From Apricaphanius iberus (Eukaryota; Chordata; Actinopteri; Cyprinodontiformes; Aphaniidae), in the NCBI GenBank assembly GCA_028564705.1, contig JAPXFQ010000078.1, positions 2,294,001-2,358,000 on the forward strand: a stretch of 64,000 nt of DNA, read 5' to 3'. Position numbers and translations under genes: made by a program. The notes under the pieces are model-generated. The model had not been told where the DNA came from. It saw nothing but the letters and a program-made list of their open reading frames with translations, and made no database searches. Numbering within the stretch: position 1 is the stretch's first letter; each line of letters starts with the position of its first letter. Positions 49,001-61,000 of the stretch are shown piece by piece.

Positions 49001-52000
49001 ATGCTCGGTCAGGGTACAGATGTGGCGATATTGGAGAAACCGGGCAAAGCATCCTCAGCAGACACCTGGCTGTGGCTGGGTGGGGTGGGGCTGCAGAGTC
49101 TAACCTGTCTTTCCTCCGTGGCTAACCACTTCTCTCTCCTCTGCTGGACACCCAGAGAGAAGAGCTCCGTGGAAGAAGAAATCAAAGAGAAGGAGGAGGC
49201 TATCCGGCAGCGCACAGATGAAGTGCAGGTAACGTTGGATTTTTGTTGGAAATAATGATTTTAAGGGAAGAAAAAAACATACAGTACTGACATTTATTAA
49301 TATTTAGCAGGAGTTAAAGGCCCAAAATCCAGGTCATTAGTAAACGTATTGCAAAGCTGTTCACTTCTGCTGTAATGAGCTACCAAGGATGCTTAGCATA
49401 TTAAGTCTGCACACTCAGAAATTCATTCAGTACTGGTTTGAGCTAATCAGGTTATAGTCCTCCTGAAGGTGTGTCCACCTCCCCTGAGTGCCGGAGATTG
49501 TCTCTATTTTTGGAGCCATCTTCTTAAAGGGCCAGACTGTTCTACTTTTAAATATGTAGGGTTGAGGCAGCAAGAGTGGATCTTTAGGGCATCTCGAACT
49601 GAAGCTTTGTTTGTTTTTTTATAGTTGGATTTAGTCGTTTTTACTGTGCAAAGTTTATTCCAGAACAGCAAACCCTTTTATGCTTATAATTGTTGGTGTT
49701 TTTATTGAAACATTCTCAGCTCCAAGTGTAAAACTGTAGTAGATTTACCTTGTCTTGGGAAGGTAATCATAGGCCTCCTTATCTAATTCTACAGCCACAA
49801 ATTTCTTATTAACAATTTATATTACAAACACAAAGTAGAGCTTAAATGTGAAATGGGTTCAAACTGAACCAAAAACGTATCCGTCACTGCTGCTGTAGCT
49901 GCAGGTCCACAGACTAAAGTAGATACAGATGTTTATAAAATTGCCAAAGCTCAGATGGAGTGAACAGTGGGCATTAATTTTCAAAGTCTTGCCACAGATC
50001 CTAGATTGAATGTAGGTCTGGACCTTGACTGAGCCATTTTAACACATGAACTTTCTCTGATGTAAAAATGCTTCTACAATAAATCGTGGGGGACATTTTT
50101 TTTCTTAGTGTAGTGGTTGTTGATGTGGATGGACACGTATTTTAAATTTGTTCAAAATTAGTAGAGAGAATAAAGCTTAGTTACTACATAAAGGTTTCAC
50201 ATTTTCCCATTGACTTTCTGCTCAAAAGCAGACTTTGTTGCACCCACATCAGTGTTTCTTGAATTTTTGTTAAACTTGATCAAATACGACAAACATTTTT
50301 AGATGCCTTTCCTTCTTTCAAAAAGGACAACATGCAAAACTTCTCCACAGCTTGTGGCTCAGCATCGATCTACTCATTGCTGTCCCACAACAAATCACAG
50401 TACAATTTTGTAAAATTACAATCTTTTTCTGTTTACCTCAATGCAACCTGGTATATTTAACACCAATGTTCTGCAGGCAGAATTATTAATAAAGTTTTTA
50501 ATCAGAAAATATTACCTGCTTCATAGTGGAACAGGTAAAAAAAAAAAATCTGTTTTGTGTTTTTTGATTTTAGCTTTTAAAATAAGCTATATTTTTGGTC
50601 AGCGAGTCGTTTTAACTGGACGATTTTAGCAAAAAAAAAAATTATGGACACCCCTCATCTAAAACACTCCCTTGAAGCTCTTGATGTATATTCTTGGTCG
50701 TTTTCCTACTGAAAGGTGAACTTTAACCCTTGTTTCAAGTCTTTTGGTAACATGTTTTACTCTAGGACTTCCATGTATTTAATTTGATCCAGCTTTGCTG
50801 TCATGTCACCAGATTATCACACCTGAGATGTTATTCTAGGCAGCTCATCTAGAGTTACCATGGCCCTCTTGCTGCTTTTCTCCTTAACTCTCTTCTTCCC
50901 AGCCTGTCAGTCTAAGTTGACAACAATGTCTTGATAGGTTTGCCATTTTGCCGGTTGTGCCGTACTATTTCTGTTTAGGCCAACAGTGTTGCTTGAGATC
51001 AAAGCTTTAGACTTTGTTTTATCATCTGACTCTGCCGTCTGAGTTTCTACTGTCTTTCTTGGTCTTTCTTGGTCAACTAACGTTGAGGAACAAACCTCTG
51101 TGGCTTTCATAAGTGTATTTATACTGAGGTCAAATTGCATATATTATGGAATGTACTGATTGTAAATGGTTGAACTGGATTTTATTTAGGGATATCAAAT
51201 TAAAATAAATGTTTAAGATCACTGTTATTGCAGGAAACACTGGCCAAAGGATGAGAGAGAATTCTGTTAAAGTCTGGAGGTTTTCTTACAATTCGGATTG
51301 ATCAATCAGGAGGACAGCATCACATCACAGAAAAATGCAGAATACTGACCTGTCTCAAACAAGCTTATATTATTTCTAGTAACCTTGCGTCTACCTACTG
51401 ATAAAGTACGACTCTCAGGGTGAGAGTAAGAGATGTGGACTATCATTATCAAAACACTCTGACCATGAATTGGGTAAAAGCGTCATTCATCAAGTCTAAC
51501 TTTCAAACTAAAACTACAACTTTAAGTAAACATGCGTCATAGTTGATTAGAAAGTACAGATAAATCATAACACAAAATTTTTCCACCACATCCCTTTCTA
51601 TCTTTACAAGCTTTTATTTGTAAAAACTTTTCCCCCTCTACTTTCTGTTGGTCTGCCATATACGTTCTCAATCAAATCTGTATTATTCTTTTTTCTATTT
51701 TTTCAGAAGACTATTCAGCTGCACCTGACAATCTTTCGTTGTCGGTTTTGGTTTCCTCTGTACAGGACCTTCAAGATGAAGTGGCGAAGGAGACAGAGGA
51801 GCTTCAGCGGCTGCAGTCTCAGCGTCAGAAGGTCCAGGAGGCTTTAGATGAGCTTGACCAACAGAAAAATGCCTTGGAGGAGCAGCTCAGCCTTGTTCGA
51901 AAGCAGACCAGCCAAGAGACCCAACTTGTATGTCTGCGTTTTGTAAATTGTCAAACCCTAGTCACAGAACACACTGAAGTTTAATGATATGAATAATTTC

Positions 52001-55000
52001 AGTGGAAAATGTTTTCTTTTAAACCAGAAACATCTGAGGTCCCGTGAAGCTTCACATACACTTTCGTCTTTCCAGATCGCGTCGCTGCAGTCGGAGCATG
52101 AGGAGCAGGAACAGAAGATCTGTCAGTACGAGGAGGAGCTGGTTCAGGCGCGAGAGGAGCTTCTGGCTCTGCAGGAAGAGAGCCGGAGGCTTCAGGAGAC
52201 GGTTCAAGCTGCTCAGGAGCAACTTACTCCTCTTCAGGAGTCTGTGCGGGACTCCTTCGCTCAAGTTTCCCAGGTCAAAAACGCACTCTTTTTCTCAGCT
52301 CAGACCACCAAGACTCAGTTTTTACAACTCGTTTCTGAATACCTTTTTGGCGTTGTGTTGCTATTTGCTTTTAGTGAAATAGGAGATATGAGGGTCACCA
52401 TGTAAATGCTTTGATTTGTTTGTTTTCTTCAGGTTCAGCAGAAAGTACAAGACCTTCGCATGGAAGAGAGGTCGGTGACCGCACAGCTCAGCTGGAAGCG
52501 AGCCCTTGAGGACAGCTCACCCGTCATGGTTAATGGATCAGCTGGCTCCACAGCAGAGCTCGACCTCTTCAATGAGGACCTGCCCAAAGAGCTGAAGGAC
52601 GATGAGCCAGATATGGTCAGCAATCAGCAGAAAGAACATTCGGATGAAAAGGGGAGGGAAGGAGTCAACGAGAAAGGAGAGGAGGAGGAACAGAGTACAA
52701 AAGCTCCAGAGGAGGACAAGAGTAAAAATTATGCTCTGGATGATCTTTTCTCCACTCTAGCCACCACTGATATGTACAGCAGTCTGTCGACCATTTCTAA
52801 GCCTCGAGAAAACCCAGTTGGGGTAATTTATATTCACTGCAATGTATCGACATGATTATGTTTCAAATGGGATGAGCATAGGAAGGATAATAGAATGAGT
52901 TTAATCTTTATGTATATATAACCTGTTAGTCTAGTGCTATGTCTTTTAACGTTGGGTTTTCTTCAAATTCAGCAGGAAAACAGCAGCTTAGCGCCTGATG
53001 TCTCTTCTGACGTCTCTGATGATGATGAAGAATCTTTAAAAGAGACTCCACTGAAGGTAAAGGTCCATTTCATAAAAACTTATGGGGATAGTTGGGGATT
53101 TGACATTACACTTGAGCCGCAATTTTGTTTATAGTTCGAAGTTTGATGTGGGTACATTACCATAGCAAAAAATGTGTAGTAAATCTCTTTTTCGCTTCTC
53201 AACATAAATCAATCAGAGAGAGAGAACTTAATTCTTGCTTTTGAGGGAGGTGTGGGGTATAGAATATAACAGAATAATCCTTTATTGTCCCACAAAGGGG
53301 TAATTCAGATGTAACAGCTGCAAAGTGACAGGTAATAGAAGCATTTCGATGCACAGAATGCACAGAAACAAGAATTTGTAAAAAAAAAAAAAAAATTGAC
53401 CAGTGTAATTTTTGGCCGGTAGGGGGCAGTGCATACCTAAATTATCACAAGCATGCGGTATCTGTGTTTTCGAGTAAGAAACTCAACAATGGAGGTCCAA
53501 CTAGTGCTGTTTTCAAACCCTCAATTCCCTGAGAATTATCTATTTGCTGCAACATGACGAGCACATTAGTCTCTCTTTCATCGCTTGGAACGAGCGAAGA
53601 AGTAAAAATGCATTTAAGGCGAAACTTTTTAGCATTTTGAGGGGAAATCAATGTTTTAATAGCGGGCGTGCCCCGTGCGCTTTGTCCCTCCGGGATCTTG
53701 TAGACGTAAAGACATCATCTAATATGGCTTTCCCCTGAAAAGCGGACCCGTGCCTATGTATTTTAAAACAGATTTTTAAAGTCATATTTCACAATATCGC
53801 CACTATTTTGCTACTAATGTGCTTTATGTAATTATTATTAAATAATATTTTTAATGGCTACTTTCAAAGACGTACTGCAACAACGACACACTGTCACTTT
53901 AAATTGAAAAGTAGCTTTGTTCTCGGTATAAGACTAGAGGAATGTGTTTTGCTACAATTAATTTTGCCCTCATGCAATATGAAAGGCAGCATAGACCAAT
54001 GATGTCTCAGTCGCAACTGAAACCGTGAATCCGCTCTGTGACGAGAACGAGTTGAACCTGAACAAAATTGTGCTATCTTTGTTTATAAATTAGCTTAAGT
54101 AACCCAAAGTAAATCTGATGAGCCACTTGAAAACTGAGTCGACTCTCTTTAAGGATGCTCTTGGTGTGACGCTGCTTGAACACTAAATGGTACATTCACT
54201 CATTCACATTCACAAACATGCACACATTCATACTCAGATACGCAGATCGGAAGACAATTTGGAAATAAGTGCCTTGCGCAGGGGCACATCACCATTTGAC
54301 AGGAGGAAGCTGGAATCAAACAGACCAACTGCCTTACTGATCGAGCCAGAGTCACCCCTTTGCAAACCGTTAAAAACAATTATTTCTATATCAAAGATGT
54401 AGAATAAATACATACATTGATTACCATTAATACAATGTTAAATAATCGTTGGGTTTGTCATCTACCCAATGCTGCTTTACCCCTACAAACCAAACATGCT
54501 TCTACACACTGCTGCGTTTTCAACCATCTTGGTGTCATTATTGCATTTGTTTGGTGTGGACTGCTGTGAACAGCATCTTAAAACTAAAAAGTTTCACTGT
54601 GGCCGTACGCTAAAAACACATGTGAAAAACACTTCTTTTTTTTTGAATGAGTGTTGATCGTCCATGATTGGTGCTTTTCATTACCCTGTGAGTGACTTCT
54701 GTACGATAGGAATTTATATAATATTAGATCCCAGTTGGTAATCCATCAGCAATAAACATTCCTCTTTCCTTGTTTTGCTCTGCTCTTCAGTTTCTCATCA
54801 TTATTTTCTATATTATGTCACGTTTATTTAAACATTCCAGATTTTTCTTTTACCCTCATCTGTATCAGACCATCGGAAGCAAAGCTGTTTAAAGTCGACA
54901 CAGATAAGTTGGAGATTGTGTGTCATCAAATAGATTTTCATTGAAGCATTACTGCACTTAGTTTATGCAGCTAAGACAAGTTTTGAGTATGAAACTAAGG

Positions 55001-58000
55001 AATCACTTCACATGGTCATGGATCCACAAAAAGATGTGAATTTTTTTCCACTAGAACATAAAGGCTGCAGAAGGATAACAAATATAAGGGGTTTAGTAAT
55101 GTTTTCTGTAAATGCCCACAGTCTTTTGTGATGCCTGCAAGCTTCTCCTCAAAGCCATGTGGCTTCCCGACAGGTCGACTCTCCGGAGCCAGAGAGCCAA
55201 CAGGAGCCAGCAGAGTCTACAGAAACCACGCGCTCCCCGTTACCTCCACAGGTCGGCCCCCGCTCCCTGCCGCCACAGACGAGCCCGCCCTCCCTGCCAG
55301 AGATAGACTTCTTCCATTCAGACCCTTTCACCGACCGTAAGCCCTTAGAATAAAGAATTGCAGTTTACAACAGCGTTCCAGCTGTCTTAAAACCACTTGT
55401 ATTTCTAAGCACTCATGGTAGTCTTGGTGGATCATTAAAGCATGATTTTTTTTTTCTTTCTCTCCCCGTTTTTCCTAGATGATCCATTTAAAGAAGATCT
55501 CTTTGGAAAGGCAGATGTACCAGGTAGTTCTCTACTTTCAGTGAAAACCAGTTTAACTTCATCTCTTAAAATGGTTACTCTGATTTATTGTTTTTTTTCC
55601 CCTCATCAGATCCTTTTGGAGGAGATCCATTTAAAGGCTCAGACCCTTTTGCTGCAGACTCTTTCTTTAGCCAACCCTCCAGCAACACTTTTCCCTCAAA
55701 GGACCCTTTTTCAGCCTCAGCTGACCCATTTGGCACTACCCCTGGAATACCAGAACCAGACCTCTTTGCAGCCAAGGCCAAGGATGCACCTGCACCATCA
55801 TCATCCTCATCAGGAGCCCCAGATCCCTTTGCTTCCAAGACCACCAATCCACCCCCAGCATCCAAGGATCCCTTCAGCTCCGCAGCGGACAGTGCGGTGG
55901 AATCAGACCCATTTGGAAGCAATATGAACAACGCCGGCGAGGTGGATCCGTTTAGTTCACAAGATGGAGGTTCAGATCCATTCAGCTCTTCTTCTGTGAG
56001 TTCGGATCTGGCAATGGTGAGTAGACCTTCTGACGAAACAAGCGGTCTGCTAGCTACACTGTCCAACAGGAAACGTGGATTTTCTTTCATCATTAAGACC
56101 CAATGCTTAAAAAAAGTTTTGTTCTTAAATGCTGTTAGATTCACATTTATAGGTACGAGTTTTAGTCGTTTAGTTCTGGGGCTTACATCTAAAAAATGTT
56201 AAAGGAAAAAGGCTTGTTGTGATGGAGATATTTTCGTAATGCAAGTAATCTTCATAGAAGAAACAAAAAAATAAATAAAAAAAACACAGGTGCAAACTTT
56301 ATGTTCTTCCTTTAAGAATCCTTTAAAATACTATTAGCCTAGAGGTCTGATCCTAGACGCTATGTCTTCAGAATTCAGATTTGATTCTGTTTAATTGATG
56401 CCAATATCTTCAAAATTAGCCCAATAATTTGTGTATACTAAAATAAAAGATTAATTTAGATTTTTATATGACTAGGATTGCCTTTTTCCTCATTGCCAAG
56501 AGTCCTGTAAATCTTTTAGGGCCAAAACATGAATTCCTGTAATAGCTTCCCCCTCATTATCTAAGATTTTGTATGAATACTTTTTTTGTTTAAGCCTTTG
56601 TTTTTAATCATGGTAACATTTATAGTGACTTGGAAAAATTAAAGAAACCTTTAAATGCAACCAAAAGGTTAGGTTTGGTTGATGAACAGGTTTTGGATTT
56701 TGGTTGAGTATGCCATGAGTTGGCAGTAGAGGGCAATCTTTCACAGATAAGGAGGGTTTATAGTGACCGTAAGTAGCAACAGTAGGTATATTTCTGTACA
56801 TGTTAATTGGATTTTTATGAAGCATGTGTGCCTTTCTGATTTTTTTTTTTGACCATATGGCCTTTAAGCAAACAAAGCTTTAAGGAATCGATTTTAGATA
56901 AGACTTGATTTAAAATAAAGGTTTTACTGGGGTTCCTTCAGCTGCATTGTGTGTGCATTCTGTAAAAGCACTGTGAACTCCTCAGCATTATGGCATTTTA
57001 AAAACATTTTGTGGGAGATTATTAGGGATGTACCGATACAGGTCTTATGTACTGTATCGGTTAAATATAACCGATATCATGAACCAATACTTAAGATTTG
57101 TGAACTCTGCAGTAATTTCACAGAAAATGTTTATTTTCACTTGAAATTCTAGTTTTGTGGTCATTTTTAATTAAATATTGTTTTTTTTTATCTAACTCAC
57201 CGTCATTTGTTGTAAAAAGCAGAGAAGAAAATAAAACCTGTCTTCCAATTCATTGCATTTTTTGTTTTGGTAGAAGTATCGGTATTGGTACTCGGTATCG
57301 GGAAAGTATTTGTATCGTATCGGTTTGAAAAAAAGTGTTATTGTTGCAACCCTAGAGATTATGCCATTTTATTTCATCTGTTTTGGATAACTTTCTTGTC
57401 CGAGTAATAGATTAGAAAAAATATTTTACACACTATCACATTTTTTGTATGGGTTTTAGAAGGACTCGGCACCGTCCAATGATCCCTTTGCTCCAGGAGG
57501 AACGACGGTGAGCGCGCCCTCAGACCCAGGTATGACTAATGAAATGGTGCCAACCTCTGGTGACAAAAGATATTGCAGTTATTGAATTTAAACAAGTGTG
57601 TCTCTAAACAAAGATTGGCACTCAGTCGCTGTTGTTAACATTTCAGATCCGTTCGCTGCTGTGTTTGGCAATGAGTCGTTTGCAGGAGGGTTTGCTGACT
57701 TTACTGCTTTGACAAAGGTAGGTTTTAGAGTTTGGCCAAACTTGCAGTTTACAGGAACATGGCAATCTGCTGTGTGACGCGCCAAAGTATGTGCACAGCA
57801 GCACAGCTGGATGTTTTCTTAAATAAAAACTGTGACATAAAGGGATCTTGTGATATCTTAACAGCCATGGAAATAAACCATTTGGACAAATGTCTCATAG
57901 AAACAGGAGTGAATGGTTGGAAAAATAGGCTGTAGTGTACCTTGCTGCAGAGTTGCTGATTACAAAAGTTTTCAAACTAAGTTCTCAACAATTGCTGTTT

Positions 58001-61000
58001 ATATTTCGTTATTCTACAACAACGACCTTCACTGTTTGAGATGTCATGTTGGCATAGACCAAAAAAAATCAACAAAATCTCCTTCACTCTGATACGCCTT
58101 CAGAAATCACTGTAATAGTAAAGACTCTTTCTGTGATTTAACCACCGTATAAATCCATCTGTGCTGTGAAGACCTCAGAGGTTTGTGGGAGACCATTAGT
58201 GAACAGCATGATGAAGACCTAGGAACGCAGCAGACGAATAAGGGAAAAGGTTGGAGAAGTTACATTTTAACATCTTTATAGAACGGCTTGGTGAAATACA
58301 CGACTGACCAGCTAAGGAGAGCGGCTGGGCTTGGAGAACATGAAGCAGACAAAGGGGCATCTGGAAGAGATGCATAGATTGGGGAGATTCTGAGAGGACA
58401 TTATTATTTATTATTTATTTATGTGGTGAGAGAGAAAAGCCAAAGGAAGTTTCCTGTTTTTTGTTATTTCATTTTTCTGTCAAAGGATGGATATGTTCCT
58501 CTTCTATTGACTCAGGGGCTAAATGTGTATATGGACATCTTTTTTCCCATGTTATTATAGGTTTAATTGTAATGAAATGTTGAAAACCATGAATAATTTT
58601 CATTACATCACCCTAACAGAGATGTATAGAAGTTTGTGATCGTGGTTTGACAAAAAAAAAGAAAGATTTAGGCGCTGTTTGCATTGCCACAAAATTTCTA
58701 ACAAAATGAAAAAGCTTGTTATTTCTGTCTTGGTAGAAATAAGTATTTATGTGATTTATCTGTTCCAGTCGAATGGTCCCGACCAGTTTGGCATCAACAA
58801 CAAGAACCTGTTCCAGGAGGACAGCCAGCCTGCCAACTCTGACGTCCCCCCTGCCCTTCCTCCTAAAACGGGTACACCAACGAGACCTCCTCCTCCACCT
58901 CCAGGTCCGTTCATATGAAGGTTTAAAGTCCTCCAGATTCTAGTTGTAACGTATCGAATTAATGCTGAAAGTTACCTATGCCTCATTAGGTAAGAGAGCG
59001 TCAGTCTCTAGGACAGAATCCTCCGACTCCTTCCAGCGACGAGGACACTTCCCTCAGACCTCGGGCGACTTCTCCTCCTCTTCCTCCTCCTCCTCCTCCC
59101 TGCCTGCCAAGGATCCTTTAGCTGACCCCTTCGCCCCTTCCTCCCCTCCTCGTCACAACATGCGGGAAGCTGACCGATTTGCCAGCTTTGACAAAGTGAG
59201 CACCTCCCTCTCACCATCTCCCTCACCTCCTCCTGAATGTCCATAGTCACACCCTCTTCTCTTTATTTTTCTGTTCATTAATCACATCTAGTTTTCCAAG
59301 AATGTGCATCTAAGCCTTTATGAATCCATTCACTGCCAAAAGCTCCCCAAAGAGATTTTAAATGCTGCACAAGGTTGTATATATTCTGGATTATAAGCAT
59401 TTGTTTTCCAGCATGTATTAAAGATAGCTGATGGATCCTACCTGCTGCTACTCTTTATATTTTAGCTGCATTGTTAAAAATATTGTAGCCGATTTTTATT
59501 TTGGGATTCCATTTAGTTCAACCCTTATAAAGATAATATATTTAATCTGCAGTTAGAACACATTACTTTATAGTCAAACACAAGTTCTGGTGCCAGTTAT
59601 TGTTTTAAAAGCATATATTTGGCAGTGAATGGAAAGACAAAAACCTGCTTGAATTTGACTTTTGTTTTGCCATTCCAACTCTGCACACTGACTTTACATC
59701 CAGTCCACGGGGGAGCGACTTAAAGAGTTGCTTATTTACAAGAGCGGAAAAAAAACAGCATATTCTTTAAAATGTCTTTCTGAAGCTTTTATTCCACGTT
59801 TTAATCCTTGATATTGATTTGGCTGAGTTGTAACAGCTACTGTATTAAGTGAACGGGTTACTCTGAGCCTCAGCAGTGGCTGAATGCAAAATCCGGTTTC
59901 ATGCAGCATCACGCTGAGTGTGATGAGAATGTTTCAGTAGTCACTAACTTACAAGTTTGCAGTGCAATGCCTCAGTATGAGTGAATTACATACCTCAGCT
60001 TGTAAAAATCCGAGCAGGAGCATTGAGCTTCACATGGAGCGGCACCTCAGAGGTCAATGCTGTAAGGACTACATTGCTCAGATTAATCATATTTAAGAGT
60101 TAGATTTTAAAAGTAAAATGGGTTCAAACAAAGAGTTGAGCTTTTTTTGTGTGTGTGTGTAACTTTAGTAAATTTCTAACGGTGTTATCTTATGAACCAC
60201 AGCTCTACTCCTGTATCACTGCATAGTTAGATTTTTGGGTTGGACGGCCGTATGCAAAGTTCTCATTCTCCATATTTAATGCCTCTAACATTGCCACACC
60301 TGCATGCCTCTGTCGAACGCTAATCTGCACGCACTAACCGTCTCTGATTGGCCGCCTCCATCATTCCCTAAGTCATTTGTTTTTCCCTTCAACCATGCTG
60401 CTGTGTATCAATTCATGCATCCCCCTTCATCCATCCGTCATCCATTCATCGACTTCCTTCACTCTCAGCTCTCATCTGATGAGCATTTTGTGGTTGCTTG
60501 TATTCGTTGTGTGTTTATATGTTTTGTTACAAAGAAATGTTAAATAAAGTGTTGAATCATAGCCACCATCTCTGGCTTTTATGTGCATCCATCGCCTCTC
60601 TACTTACAAAATCAAATATTTTTCAGCGTTTTTAGTTTGTTTTTAGTTCATTATTCCTTTGCTTCATATTACTGGTGTTTCTCCAAAGCATGCCCTAAAT
60701 GCATGACGCTGTAGGGAGATGATGGGGACAAAGCAGGAAGTTTCTTGGGGATTTGAAGTTGGATGCATTGATTTTTGAGCATGTTTCATTAGTCTGGATG
60801 TTAGTATCGGACGCCAGCCATACTAACTGGAAATATTTACAAGAAAAAAAAGCCTTCAATTTGAGTTCTATATTTAGAAAGGTTGAAATAATTATTTTTC
60901 TCAAAAAATACTATTACAAAACTATTCCTACCCCTTGAGATCATCCCTTAAATTTTCTAGAGTTTAAGCTTTAATGCCAGCATGGCATCTCTGGTGAACC

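Larger units (their letters stand above)
42226..49155 (+). other. eps15 intron 12 (6.9 kb), transposon-rich
   Basis: Largest later intron of the gene. Holds a Harbinger-like remnant (42240-43080), a TIR element (about 44574-45155), a poly-G run at 45185-45200 and a tRNA-derived SINE (about 47940-48295). The stretch 45200-47900 is AT-rich with nothing recognised. Confidence 0.55.

Noticed and set aside
55575..56144. 189-codon minus-strand frame
   Set aside because: Antisense to the DPF-repeat exon of eps15, produced by its repeated codons.
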